DNA from: Acidovorax sp. CF316 | GTDB taxonomy: Bacteria > Pseudomonadota > Gammaproteobacteria > Burkholderiales > Burkholderiaceae_C | DNA: 64,000 nt | Direction: 5' to 3' | Assembly (NCBI RefSeq): GCF_000276605.1 | Contig: NZ_AKJX01000162.1 | Coordinates: 1 to 64,000, forward strand | In this document: positions 44,678 through 53,023 of the stretch, piece by piece | Numbering within the stretch: the stretch's first letter is position 1 | Layout of the letters: the number at the start of each line of letters is the position of its first letter | The notes under the pieces: model-generated | Databases searched by the model: none | What the model saw: only the letters and a program-made list of their open reading frames with translations | What the model was told of the DNA's origin: nothing | Translations under genes and position numbers: made by a program

Positions 44678-45529
44678 TCAGGTGGCCTGGCGGGTGATGC
44701 GCCAACCCGTGCGCTGCAGCGCCAGCGACAGCGCATCGGCCAACGAGGCCTTGGTGCTGATGCCCTGCAGGTCGATGCCCAGGTGCACGATGGTCTGCGC
44801 GATCTGCGGGCGGATGCCGCTGATGATGCAGTCCGCCCCCATGAGGCGGATCGCCGTCACGGTCTTGAGCAGGTGCTGGGCGACCAGGGTGTCCACCGTG
44901 GGCACGCCGGTGATATCGATGATGGCCAGCTCCGAGCCCGTGTCCACGATCTTCTGCAGCAGCGTCTCCATCACGATCTGCGTGCGGTTGCTGTCGAGCG
45001 TACCGATCATGGGCACCGCAAGAACACCCTCCCAGAGCTTGACCACCGGGGTGGACAGTTCCAGCAGCTCTTCCTGCTGGCGCGTGATGATCTCCTCGCG
45101 CGCACGTTGGAAGGTGGTGGCCGTGAACTGGGCCATGCCGTCCACCAGCTTGGTCACGCTCCAGAAAGCGGATGCCAGTTGCGCATTTTCGATGCCTTCG
45201 CGCCGATGCAGAGCGGTGAGCAATGGCTTCTTGAGCGCCAGCACGAAGACGCTGGTCTCGCCGACGCTCTGGCCCTGCGCAGCACCCGAGCGCGACAGGT
45301 CCGACAGCACCTGCTGCAATGCGGACCACTTGGGATCGGTGAAGGAATCGATGCTGGCGCCATTGCGCAACGCGTGCGCCATTGCCAACGCGACCTCCCC
45401 TGCATCCGCCGTGGCTGACCGAGGAAGGCTGGCGTTGCCGGCCTTGGCTTCCTCTATCCATTCCTGGACCAAAGCGGTCCTCTTGTCATCTTGCAGTGCG
45501 TCGAGGATCTGAGTGCTCTGGGTATTCAT
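44678..45529 (-). CDS. rsbR: RsbR-like stressosome sensor protein
   Basis: A 283-residue protein with a helical N-terminal sensor domain (about 1-150, RsbRD-like, starting LDALQDDKRTALVQEWIEEA) and a C-terminal STAS domain. Phosphosites known from RsbR are conserved: S180 in IGTLDSNRT (in place of Thr171) and T214 in VPTVDTLVAQHL (matching Thr205). There is no heme or flavin pocket that I can identify, so the input signal is unknown. It is the first gene of the stressosome operon, with a stress-type promoter element 62 nt upstream. Confidence 0.9.
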   Translation of the reverse strand: MNTQSTQILDALQDDKRTALVQEWIEEAKAGNASLPRSATADAGEVALAMAHALRNGASIDSFTDPKWSALQQVLSDLSRSGAAQGQSVGETSVFVLALKKPLLTALHRREGIENAQLASAFWSVTKLVDGMAQFTATTFQRAREEIITRQQEELLELSTPVVKLWEGVLAVPMIGTLDSNRTQIVMETLLQKIVDTGSELAIIDITGVPTVDTLVAQHLLKTVTAIRLMGADCIISGIRPQIAQTIVHLGIDLQGISTKASLADALSLALQRTGWRITRQAT

Positions 45530-45593
45530 GAAGCTTTCACCAATAAAAGGCCGCTATGCCCGCATAAGGGCTTGGCCAGGGATGTAAATCATT

Positions 45594-45623
45594 GTAGGTG
45601 CCGATCCTGCCACCTCTGCAGGA
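45594..45623 (-). promoter_or_regulatory. Stress-type promoter element upstream of rsbR
   Basis: On the minus strand TCCTGC (45623-45618) and CCTACAAT (starting at 45598) are 19 nt apart. The downstream box lies about 65 nt before the rsbR ATG. It overlaps a perfect 7-7-7 inverted repeat, ATCCTGC/GCAGGAT at 45604-45624, that could be an operator. Compared with the kaiC and katE elements the upstream box has one change (TCCTGC). Confidence 0.4.
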
Positions 45624-45777
45624 TGGGCGTGCGCGAAGCGCACTTTGCGCTGTTGTCCTACGTTGCAAACGGTGGCAACTGCGGGATTTAACGTGCCAAT
45701 TGCGACCCGCGCCCTATCTCTCCAACCAAGCTTGCACGTGAGGCCCCAATACCACGTGGGTCGGAACGCCTCAGTGC

Positions 45778-46866
45778 TCAGGCCATTGCCACGCGATTGC
45801 GCCCCGCCTGCTTGGCACCATAGAGCGCCGCGTCTGCACGGGCATACAGGCCGCAGGCGTTTTCGCCGCCCATCAGCGTCGCGACGCCCACGCTGACCGT
45901 GGCAGAAGAGGCCTGCGACCATGGCGCCTGGGACACCGCCACGCGCATGCGCTCTGCGACGTCGACTGCGTCGGGCATGTTCGTGTTCGGGAGCAGTATG
46001 GCGAACTCCTCGCCACCCACGCGGGCAACCACATCGATGCCCCGGGCACCCGCGCTCAGAATGCAGCCTATCTGCTTGAGCACCTCATCTCCGGCCGCAT
46101 GGCCCAGGCTGTCGTTGATGCGCTTGAAATGATCTACGTCCAACATCAGCAGGCTCAATGGTGAATTGCGCCGCTCCACGATAGCCAACTCAAGCGCCAG
46201 GCTGTGGTCGAAAGCGCGCCGGTTGAACAGGCCAGTGAGCGAGTCCTTCGCGGCCAGTTCGGCAAGGGCTTTGTTGAGTTCATCCACCCTGCGCAATTGC
46301 TCCTGCAGACGCAGATTGAGCGCGTCGGAGTCCCGCACCGCCTTGCGCAGCTGGATTTCACGCATCGCAGAATGCGCCAGTTCGACCAGGACTTCGATGT
46401 CGGTCTCCGTCCACTGCCTGGGCTCAAAATCTACCGCGCAGAAACTGCCCAGCACCTGCCCCTGGGCAGTCACCAGAGGGATGCCGGCATAGGCACGCAC
46501 CCCTAGCGAGCGGACAGTGGGGACGTCGCAGAAGCCCGCCAATTGCGTGACATCGGGGAGCACCAACGGCCCGTCAGACACCATGGCGTAATGGCAAAAC
46601 GAGCGCCCTTCCAGCTGGCGCGTGGTGTTCAGCGGCTCGCCCAGGCCAAAGGCGCTTTTGTAGAAGTCCCGGCTGAAGTCCAGCAGTGAAACGAAGGTGA
46701 CGGGAGCCCCCGTGAGCCTGGCCGCCAGGCGGGTCAGCCGGTCAAAGCTCTCTTCGGGCGGCGTGTCGAGCAGGCCGGTGTCCCGGACCGCGGCGACACG
46801 CCCTGGATCCATCAATGCCGCCAGGATGCTGGCTTCGTCTGCGGGAACGGGAGACGGTGTTTCCAT
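45778..46866 (-). CDS. GAF-GGDEF diguanylate cyclase
   Basis: A 362-residue protein. The GAF domain (about 20-175) carries FDRLTRLAARLTGAPVTFVS and GRSFCHYAM, as in GAF-GGDEF proteins with a 'DTPPEESFDRL' start. A short coiled coil links to GGDEF (about 200-362) with DSLTGLFNRRAF, LDVDHFKRIND and active-site VARVGGEEFAILL. An I-site RxxD is not obvious. It should make c-di-GMP in response to an unknown ligand. The ATG at 46866 is 202 nt from the divergent BLUF gene, suggesting shared regulation. Confidence 0.9.
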   Translation of the reverse strand: METPSPVPADEASILAALMDPGRVAAVRDTGLLDTPPEESFDRLTRLAARLTGAPVTFVSLLDFSRDFYKSAFGLGEPLNTTRQLEGRSFCHYAMVSDGPLVLPDVTQLAGFCDVPTVRSLGVRAYAGIPLVTAQGQVLGSFCAVDFEPRQWTETDIEVLVELAHSAMREIQLRKAVRDSDALNLRLQEQLRRVDELNKALAELAAKDSLTGLFNRRAFDHSLALELAIVERRNSPLSLLMLDVDHFKRINDSLGHAAGDEVLKQIGCILSAGARGIDVVARVGGEEFAILLPNTNMPDAVDVAERMRVAVSQAPWSQASSATVSVGVATLMGGENACGLYARADAALYGAKQAGRNRVAMA

Positions 46867-47068
46867 GGGATGCAGCACCTTGTAAAAGTGCGGGGACGTT
46901 ACACGATCATCCGAAGCCGCGCCCGGAGGCAAGCAAAGCCCCTGAATACCTTTGAAGCCGCTGGAGATCTCTTTGTTGCCATGCAATGGCGAGCGGATCT
47001 GCGGGGTATTCAGCCCATGCCCCACGTCCCCACCCAGGGCTGACACACTCGGCATTTCGGAGGCAAAC

Positions 47069-47488
47069 ATGTTGATACAACTGATCTACGCGAGCCGCTG
47101 CTCGCGCGTGCTGGGGCCTGCAGATGTCAAGGACATCCTGGGTGCATCGCAGCGCAACAACACCCGCGCGGGCGTCACGGGCGCGCTGTGCCTGAACAAC
47201 GGCATCTTTCTGCAGTTGCTTGAAGGCGACCGTGCTGCAGTGAATGCGCTGTACCACCGACTGCTCAAGGATGACCGCCACCGCGACACGGCGATCCTGG
47301 ACTTGAGCGAAATCCCGCACCGCCGCTTCACGGGCTGGTCCATGGGGCTGATTGCATCACTGGAAACCAACCGGCAGCTGTTTCTCAAATACTCCGGCAC
47401 TGCGGATTTCGACCCCTACACCATGGGCACGGCAAGCTTGCGCAGCTTCTTTGAAGAGATCCTGCAGAACGTGCGCTGGCTGGAGTAG
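47069..47488 (+). CDS. BLUF-domain blue-light sensor
   Basis: A 139-residue short BLUF photoreceptor binding FAD. Key residues are all present: Y7 in LIYASR, N30/N31 before TRAGVTGALC, Q49 in GIFLQLLEG, and W90/M92 in FTGWSMGL. About 40 residues follow the core (SLRSFFEEILQNVRWLE) and probably form the capping helices. As a stand-alone BLUF it must act on a partner. It is divergent from a diguanylate cyclase gene, and an EAL protein lies 3.3 kb away, both natural targets. The ATG at 47069 has GGAGG 6 nt upstream. Confidence 0.93.
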   Translation: MLIQLIYASRCSRVLGPADVKDILGASQRNNTRAGVTGALCLNNGIFLQLLEGDRAAVNALYHRLLKDDRHRDTAILDLSEIPHRRFTGWSMGLIASLETNRQLFLKYSGTADFDPYTMGTASLRSFFEEILQNVRWLE

Positions 47489-47814
47489 CGCAGCGCAACA
47501 ACCTCGACCCTCATCGGCGGGTCTTTTCGAGAGAAAGCCGCTGGCCGTGGCGCGCCCTACCGGCTTGCGTGCCGAATGAGCCCCTGAGCGCCCACGCACC
47601 TGGCAGCCCTGCAGGCAGTGCCTTCCCACAGGCACTACCCCGGCCGCAAGCCCATGCCTCTACTATCGGGTAAACAGAATATACCAATCAGTCACTTTAT
47701 GACCAATTGGTAAATTCGTGATGAAATGTAAACATCCATGCGACGGCGGACGCGCTGTCGACATGCCGGTTTTTCCGTCGTCATCACCGTCCACCCCCTC
47801 TGAGGCACTCTTCA
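47489..47814. other. Intergenic region upstream of the MCP gene, 326 nt
   Basis: No gene is evident. The first two thirds are GC-rich. From about 47668 the sequence becomes AT-rich and includes the palindrome ACCAATTGGT at 47702-47711 with an extra ACCAAT at 47683-47688. This probably carries the MCP promoter and an operator. No clear -35/-10 pair stands out. Confidence 0.45.
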
Positions 47815-49467
47815 ATGCATACGTGGAAAATCAGTCACCGTCTCATGGCCGGCTTTGGCCTGGTGATTCTGGCCTTGCTGGGCATGTCGATCTACAGCGT
47901 GCTCATCGCGCGAGGCATCGACAGCGCATTGACTGCCAATGCGACGCAGAACGCAGCCATCCAGCGTGCAGCCATCAACTTTCGGGGCTCGGCCCATGAC
48001 CGCTCCATTGCCGTGCGCGATGTGGTGTTGGCGCCCAGCGAAGAGGCGCTCAGGAAAGAGGTCGAATCCATTGCGCGGCTGGCAGATTTCTACGCCCAGT
48101 CGGGCGCTCAGCTGGATGCGGTACTCAAGGCTGCCAGCCAGGTCCCCCCGGAGGTCGGACCCATGGTCCAGGCACTCAAGGACATCGAGGCACGCACCGT
48201 GGCCACTACCGGCAAAGTGGTGGCACTCACGCAGGCAGGCGATCGCGCAGGTGCGCAGGCACTGCTCTGGGAACAGGCGAAGCCGCAGTATGAACAGTGG
48301 CTGGCAGCCGCCAACAAGCTGATCGACTACGAGGAGGCCCGCATCATCAAGAACAGCAACACCGCCAACCAGGATGCCAGCCAGTTCACCGGCGTGATGC
48401 TGTCCATCACCTTGCTGGCCGTGCTGATCAGCGTGGCAGCCACGGTGACGGTCTCTCGCAGCATCGGTCGCGAGTTGGGGGCGGAGCCCAGCGAAGTGCG
48501 GGCGGTGGTGCAATCCATTGAACAGGGCAACCTCACGGTCGCTGTGCATGTGATGCCGGGGGATACCGGCAGCGTGATGGTGGCGGTGAGGGACATGCAG
48601 CAGCGTTTCCACGAACTGGTGTCGGCAGTGCGCGACAACATCCTGCAACTGCGCGTCGCCAGCGACCACATCAGCAGCGGCAACCGGAACCTGGGCAACC
48701 GGACCGAACAGGCCGCCAGCAGCCTGGAACAAACGGCTGCCAGCATGGAAGAACTCACCGCCACCGTGCGCCAGAGCGCCGACTCGGCTCGCCAGGCCAA
48801 CCAGTTGGCCACGGCGGCGGCCGGCACCGCCACCAAGGGCGGCGAGGTCATGCAGCAGGTGGTCAGTACCATGCAGGACATCCACCAGAGCAGCAAGAAG
48901 ATCGCCGACATCATTGGGGTGATCGATGGCATCGCTTTCCAGACCAACATCCTGGCACTCAATGCGGCGGTCGAAGCCGCGCGGGCGGGGGAACAGGGGC
49001 GCGGCTTCGCCGTGGTGGCATCCGAAGTGCGCAGTCTGGCCCAGCGCAGTGCCGCTGCAGCCAAGGAGATCAAGACGCTGATCCAGAACAGCGTCGAGAA
49101 GGTGGATTCAGGCACCCAACTGGTGGCCAATGCAGGCGCGACGATGGGTGAAATCGTCCAGGGTGTTCAGCGCGTCAATGGCATCATCGGCGAGATCAGC
49201 ACCGCCGCCGCAGAGCAAAGCGACGGCATTTCACAGGTGAACGTGGCGGTTACCCAGCTGGACCAGATGACCCAGCAAAACGGTGCTCTCGTCGGCGAGA
49301 GCACCACGGCCGCAGAGAATCTGCGCGAGCAGGCACGGCGCCTGGCCGAACTCGTGGCGGTGTTCCAGGTCGCTGGCGGTGGCGCAGCAGACAACGCGGG
49401 CACCTACAGCCCACAAGGCGCTCCTGGCACCCTGCAGTCAGCGCACAGACCCCGTATTGCAAGGTGA
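47815..49467 (+). CDS. Methyl-accepting chemotaxis protein
   Basis: A 550-residue chemoreceptor. TM1 (about 11-32) is followed by a four-helix-bundle periplasmic domain (about 33-188, with [13 protein letters not shown], like 4HB_MCP_1), then TM2 (about 190-212), HAMP (about 213-268), and the cytoplasmic signalling coil with hairpin tip [20 protein letters not shown]. No C-terminal NWETF-type tether is present; the tail is a disordered Gly/Ala/Pro stretch. RDVVLAP-type 4HB sensors in this order often bind organic acids, but the ligand is unknown. There are no che genes in the window. Confidence 0.93.
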   Translation: MHTWKISHRLMAGFGLVILALLGMSIYSVLIARGIDSALTANATQNAAIQRAAINFRGSAHDRSIAVRDVVLAPSEEALRKEVESIARLADFYAQSGAQLDAVLKAASQVPPEVGPMVQALKDIEARTVATTGKVVALTQAGDRAGAQALLWEQAKPQYEQWLAAANKLIDYEEARIIKNSNTANQDASQFTGVMLSITLLAVLISVAATVTVSRSIGRELGAEPSEVRAVVQSIEQGNLTVAVHVMPGDTGSVMVAVRDMQQRFHELVSAVRDNILQLRVASDHISSGNRNLGNRTEQAASSLEQTAASMEELTATVRQSADSARQANQLATAAAGTATKGGEVMQQVVSTMQDIHQSSKKIADIIGVIDGIAFQTNILALNAAVEAARAGEQGRGFAVVASEVRSLAQRSAAAAKEIKTLIQNSVEKVDSGTQLVANAGATMGEIVQGVQRVNGIIGEISTAAAEQSDGISQVNVAVTQLDQMTQQNGALVGESTTAAENLREQARRLAELVAVFQVAGGGAADNAGTYSPQGAPGTLQSAHRPRIAR

Positions 49468-49532
49468 GGTGAAGGAGCCTTGGGGCGGGACAATCTCCAC
49501 GCCCAAGCCTTCATTGAGAAAAAGAATAAAAA

Positions 49533-49562
49533 TTTGCAATTTAATAAAAAAAGGCAATATAA
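49533..49562 (+). promoter_or_regulatory. Strong AT-rich sigma70-type promoter
   Basis: TTGCAA (49533-49538) and a perfect TATAAT (49557-49562) are 18 nt apart. They sit in an A/T-rich block (about 49512-49562) that could act as an UP element, which is striking in this GC-rich window. It points toward the small gene at 49767 and the RRM gene at 50094. Confidence 0.7.
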
Positions 49563-49766
49563 TCGAGGCTGTTGCAGTGAAGGCTCTTGACGAAAGCTTG
49601 CACCGCAACGCTCGCTGGATGGCTCCCCGCCCCCGGCTTGCGCCTTCTGCGACCCTTGTCGCCCGTGTTGGTCTGTAGAGCTGCAGCCAACCGCGTTTGT
49701 TGATGCTCGCGCAGGCTTACGGGCCTGTGATCCTGACTGAATCAGATTTCCAAAACCGCCATTTCC
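49563..49766 (+). other. Long leader between the AT-rich promoter and the next small gene
   Basis: About 200 nt that should be transcribed as a 5' leader and that hold no convincing coding frame. If the small gene at 49767 is not translated, the leader of the RRM gene would be about 520 nt. Long leaders upstream of small RNA-binding or cold-shock proteins are often regulatory. I cannot place a known riboswitch or thermometer by eye. Confidence 0.4.
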
Positions 49767-49976
49767 ATGGGCAAGTTCGTCGTATCGCCCGCGACACACC
49801 CGACCGACTGCGGCAATTTCCGCGCCTCATTCTCGGTCCATCGATCCCAGGGCAACGGCAGCTACTGCCGCGTGTTCCGCTTCGACAAAGCGTTTGCCTC
49901 TCGCGAGGCCGCGCGGCTTTTTGCCGTCACCCAGGGCTGGCTGCAAACCTGCATGCCGCACCCCCCCACGTGTTGA
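49767..49976 (+). CDS. Small hypothetical protein upstream of the RRM gene
   Basis: A 69-residue soluble protein: GKFVVSPATHPTDCGNFRAS, then SYCRVFRFDKAFASREAARL and FAVTQGWLQTCMP. The aromatic/basic pattern looks like a compact beta-alpha domain, not a random frame. No ribosome site is strong. It lies behind the AT-rich promoter and 117 nt before the RRM gene, probably on the same transcript. The family is unknown to me. Confidence 0.55.
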   Translation: MGKFVVSPATHPTDCGNFRASFSVHRSQGNGSYCRVFRFDKAFASREAARLFAVTQGWLQTCMPHPPTC

Positions 49977-50093
49977 TGCTCTGCTGACCGCAGAACCCAT
50001 CCATCCCTCCCCGGTGCGGCTGACTGCCGTTCCGCACACCTGTATCCCAACGGTGCGTCACTCGTTGCGCGCCTTCTTAAGAAAGGCTCTTTC

Positions 50094-50447
50094 ATGAGCA
50101 GCAAAATCTACGTGGGCAACCTGCCCTACTCTGTGACCGACTCCACCCTGGAAAGCAATTTCTCCGAGTTCGGCAACGTCACCTCGGCCAAGGTCATGAT
50201 GGACCGTGAAACCGGCCGCTCCAAGGGCTTCGGCTTTGTGGAAATGGCATCGGCCGAAGTCGCCCAAGCCGCCATCACCGGCCTGCACGGCATGTCTGTC
50301 GATGGCCGCTCGATCGTCGTGAACCTGGCGCGCCCTCGTGAAGAGCGCAGCAGTGGCTCGGGTGGTTACGGCGCGGGCGGCTACAGTGCCAGCAATCGCG
50401 TGGAAACCGGCTATGGCAACGGTGGCCACGGCGGTGGACGCTACTGA
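50094..50447 (+). CDS. RRM-domain RNA-binding protein with Gly-rich tail
   Basis: A 117-residue protein with one RRM (residues 3-80). RNP2 is KIYVGNLPYS and RNP1 is SKGFGFVEM, followed by a Gly/Tyr/Ser-rich tail (GSGGYGAGGYSASN) as in cyanobacterial Rbp and plant GRP proteins. Such proteins bind single-stranded RNA and are often cold-induced. The ATG at 50094 follows AAGAAAGG. A strong terminator follows the stop by 16 nt. Confidence 0.93.
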   Translation: MSSKIYVGNLPYSVTDSTLESNFSEFGNVTSAKVMMDRETGRSKGFGFVEMASAEVAQAAITGLHGMSVDGRSIVVNLARPREERSSGSGGYGAGGYSASNRVETGYGNGGHGGGRY

Positions 50448-50463
50448 TCTCACAGATCTGTGC

Positions 50464-50495
50464 AAAAAACCGGCTCTTTCGAGCCGGTTTTTTTT
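50464..50495. terminator. Bidirectional rho-independent terminator
   Basis: AAAAACCGGCTC, a TTTC loop, GAGCCGGTTTTT: a perfect GC-core hairpin with an A-run on one side and a T-run (50488-50495) on the other. It serves the RRM gene on the plus strand and the small gene ending at 50514 on the minus strand. Confidence 0.93.
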
Positions 50496-50513
50496 CGTCC
50501 GGGCTTTGGCGTG

Positions 50514-50744
50514 TCAGTGCAGCCGACGCCGGTCGCTTGGTGCTCCGGCTCCCGCAAGAGGCGATGGCAGGCTTGCTTCGACAAGCGCAGACGTGCGCTG
50601 CACGCGCCGTACCGCATCACGCGCGAGAAGGTAGGCGTCGGTTTGCAGCTGCGACAGGTAGCGCATCGATGAACCACTGCGCCGGCCCGTACCAGGGGAC
50701 GAATCGTCTCTTCCCGAAGAGGGAGATGGGGAATGCGAATTCAT
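50514..50744 (-). CDS. Small hypothetical protein
   Basis: A 76-residue protein with ATG at 50744 behind AAGGAGT (about 8 nt), a strong ribosome site. The N-terminal 25 residues are Ser/Pro/Gly-rich and probably disordered. A likely helix follows (MRYLSQLQTDAYLLARDAVR). No family or membrane segment is recognised. It ends 19 nt from the bidirectional terminator and is preceded by the EAL gene end (50833) on the same strand. Confidence 0.6.
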   Translation of the reverse strand: MNSHSPSPSSGRDDSSPGTGRRSGSSMRYLSQLQTDAYLLARDAVRRVQRTSALVEASLPSPLAGAGAPSDRRRLH

Positions 50745-50832
50745 GGTCAAACTCCTTTCTTGGCAAGTGAGCCGGGTGCTCGTGGTGGGTGGTGCAAAGC
50801 CTGCGAAATGATAGGAAATCGCCGCCAGAATT

Positions 50833-51648
50833 TCAAGATCGGGCGCCAAATGTGCTGGCATCTAGCTCGGCGATGGAGCGAAAAGCCGGCCTGGCAAACA
50901 GATAGCCCTGCATCAGGTGGATGCCCGTATCGCGCAGGAAATCGCGCTCCGCAGGCGTCTCGATGCCTTCTGCAATCACCTCTATGCCCATGTCCTTGCA
51001 CAGGGACACCAGGCTGCGCACAATGGCTTGTCGCGCGCGATTGGCGTCCACGTTGCGGATCAGGTCCATGTCGATCTTGATGATGTCGGGCTGGAAGTCC
51101 GACAGCAGCTTCATCCCCGCATACCCCGCCCCGAAATCGTCGATGGCAGTCTTGAACCCGCAGCGCTGGTACTCGCGCAAGATGGAAGCGAACCAGGGCC
51201 CGTCCTGCACGCGCTCGCCCTCGGTCACCTCGAAGATGATCTGGTCGAGCGGAAAGTGGTGGATTCGGGCGGCCTCCAGCGTCGTGCGGATGCACACCTC
51301 GGGTTTGTAAATGGCGTTGGGCAAGAAGTTGATGGACACCGGCTCGCGTATGCCCAGCTCGCTCGCCCCCTTGATGGCCTTGACCCGGCAGGCCTGGTCG
51401 AAGCGGTAGCGGTTGCCGTCGTTGACCTGGGACAGCACGGTCATGGCGCCCTCGCCTGCGGGCCCGCGCACCAGGGCTTCGTGCGCGAACACGGTGCGAC
51501 GCTCCAGATCCACGATGGGCTGGTAGGCATAGTCGAACTGAAAACCCAGCCTTTCGGCTTTGCCGCAGTCCTCACAGTCCTGCCGCGTGCCTTGCAGCGG
51601 GATGAAATCGGTGGGAAAACCAGGATTCACGTTGGGTGGGAGCAGCAT
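50833..51648 (-). CDS. EAL-domain protein, YcgF/BlrP1-like
   Basis: A 271-residue stand-alone EAL domain, predicted to hydrolyse or bind c-di-GMP. The signature region is FAHEALVRGPAGEGA, an EALVR variant of EALLR. Further metal ligands appear in VSINFLPNAIY (Asn), IIFEVTEGE (Glu), AIDDFGAGYAGMKLL (Asp-Asp), and IIKIDMDLI (Lys), with AEGIET near the end. The start DCEDCGKAERLGFQFDYAYQ resembles EAL domains attached to BLUF sensors. With a stand-alone BLUF gene 3.3 kb away, it may be the split output half; inference. Confidence 0.88.
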   Translation of the reverse strand: MLLPPNVNPGFPTDFIPLQGTRQDCEDCGKAERLGFQFDYAYQPIVDLERRTVFAHEALVRGPAGEGAMTVLSQVNDGNRYRFDQACRVKAIKGASELGIREPVSINFLPNAIYKPEVCIRTTLEAARIHHFPLDQIIFEVTEGERVQDGPWFASILREYQRCGFKTAIDDFGAGYAGMKLLSDFQPDIIKIDMDLIRNVDANRARQAIVRSLVSLCKDMGIEVIAEGIETPAERDFLRDTGIHLMQGYLFARPAFRSIAELDASTFGARS

Positions 51649-51747
51649 CGTTGCAGTTTAAGGGCGTAGAAAGGCTGGTGCTGCTCCGGGTTATGCCATG
51701 GCGGCCACCCAGCCAAGAGCGCGACCGTCGCTTCGCAAATGCGCGGG

Positions 51748-52299
51748 TCAGACCACCCCCGCGACCAGACCGTGGTCCAGCGCCTCCTGTGCAGTGAGGT
51801 ACCAGTCCTTCTCCAGCACCCTTTTTTCAACATCCTGGACGGTCAGTGAGCAGCCTTGCACCAGTTGCGCAAAACCCTGGGTCTGCAATCGCTGACCCGA
51901 CTCGATCTCGGCAAGCACGTCGTTGATCTTGGCGCGGCAACTGCGCAAGGCGCCGTCCAGCGTGATCTGTCGTGTCATCTTGCGCTCGTGGATGAGCAGC
52001 TCGCAATCGCGCGTCAGGAAGCGGTGGCTGCGGGGCACGCCGGACATGATGGTGATGCCGGCGGAGAACACATAGGTCTTGCCCAGAAAGAAGATTTCGG
52101 TGCCCGCTTTCTGCCACAGGCGCAGCTCTTCGGCGATGCGCCGGCCCGACTCGGCATCGCCGCCTGAGGTGCTCAGCTCGAACACGATGGGGGCATCCGT
52201 CTTAGCCTCTGACTGCTGCCGAAAGAACTCGGACAGCATGCTTTCATTCACGTTGCCGAACAGGCGGATATCGGGTGCGAGAGAGGGTAGGGATTTCAT
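51748..52299 (-). CDS. ClpP-like Ser protease/crotonase-fold protein
   Basis: A 183-residue protein with the ClpP/crotonase fold. FELSTSGGDAESGRRIAEEL matches the oxyanion-strand SPGG region. KTYVFSAGITIMSGVPRSHR carries the nucleophile Ser in place of the usual ASMG motif. The His is in CELLIHERKMTR. It is close in size to housekeeping ClpP (about 200 residues) but divergent around all three sites, like the ClpP-related proteins found outside clpXP operons. No ATPase gene is adjacent. A stress-type element lies 45-75 nt upstream. Confidence 0.82.
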   Translation of the reverse strand: MKSLPSLAPDIRLFGNVNESMLSEFFRQQSEAKTDAPIVFELSTSGGDAESGRRIAEELRLWQKAGTEIFFLGKTYVFSAGITIMSGVPRSHRFLTRDCELLIHERKMTRQITLDGALRSCRAKINDVLAEIESGQRLQTQGFAQLVQGCSLTVQDVEKRVLEKDWYLTAQEALDHGLVAGVV

Positions 52300-52343
52300 T
52301 CAGGTAGAGGGGATGGGTGTGCAGGAGCTGGGAAATACCGAGC

Positions 52344-52373
52344 GTAAAGCCCCACGGCAACAGGGCTGTAGGA
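52344..52373 (-). promoter_or_regulatory. Stress-type promoter element upstream of the ClpP-like gene
   Basis: On the minus strand TCCTAC (52373-52368) and TTTAC (52348-52344) are 19 nt apart, with GTGGGGC immediately before the second box. The layout matches the katE and kaiC elements, with a weaker second box. Confidence 0.4.
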
Positions 52374-52424
52374 CGCGCCCCCGACCTCTCAGCAAGTCGG
52401 AACATGCTCAATCGCTGCGGCTGC

Positions 52425-52453
52425 TCCTACGTCCGCTGCGAGGCCGCGCCTAC
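52425..52453 (+). promoter_or_regulatory. Stress-type promoter element upstream of the hemerythrin gene
   Basis: TCCTAC (52425-52430), GCGAGGC (52438-52444) and CCTACAG (52449-52455), with 18 nt between the TAC boxes, lie about 57 nt before the hemerythrin ATG. Together with the ClpP-like element it forms a divergent pair in the 52300-52510 gap. Confidence 0.45.
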
Positions 52454-52510
52454 AGTGTCCGTGCGCGCGCCGCCCAATGATCAAGGCCCCCACTACTTAC
52501 GGAGCCCAAG

Positions 52511-53005
52511 ATGCCCACCACCCCAGCCCGCCGCGAGAAAGATGCCTGCGACCTGCTCGATGCAGACCACAAGGCCGTCAAGAAGATGTTCAAGGAATAC
52601 GAGGAACTCATGGAGTCCAAAGCGCGCCCTGCCAAACAGAAGCGCCTGGAACTCGCGGCACAGATCTGCAAGGAATTGACCGTGCACGCGCAGATCGAGG
52701 AAGAGATCTTCTACCCCGCCGTGCGTGCCGCCATCAAGGAGACCGACCTGCTGGCCGAAGCCGAGGTGGAACACCAGACCGCCAAGGACCTGATCGCGCA
52801 GATTGAGGCCGCCACCGAGGTGAACGAGCAATACGACGCCAAGGTCATCGTGCTGGGCGAGTACATTGACCACCACGTCAAGGAAGAGCGCAACGAGATG
52901 TTCCCCAAGGCCCGCGCTGCGAAGAAGCTCGACCTGGTCGCCCTGCGCGATGCACTCGAGGCACGCAAGGCCGAGCTCATGGAGCCGGAACTGGCGCCTG
53001 CCTGA
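52511..53005 (+). CDS. Hemerythrin HHE-domain protein
   Basis: A 164-residue four-helix diiron-binding protein. Ligand candidates are H20 in DADHKAVKK, H59 and E63 in LTVHAQIEEE, H88 in EVEHQTAKD, and H121/H122 with E125/E126 in DHHVKEERNE, the HHE pattern. A Lys/Ala-rich C-terminal helix follows. Family members bind oxygen or handle nitric oxide and iron under stress. The ATG at 52511 is the family start (RREKDACDLLDADH). A terminator follows the stop. Confidence 0.92.
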   Translation: MPTTPARREKDACDLLDADHKAVKKMFKEYEELMESKARPAKQKRLELAAQICKELTVHAQIEEEIFYPAVRAAIKETDLLAEAEVEHQTAKDLIAQIEAATEVNEQYDAKVIVLGEYIDHHVKEERNEMFPKARAAKKLDLVALRDALEARKAELMEPELAPA

Positions 53006-53023
53006 TCGCCGGCCTTCCCAGAC

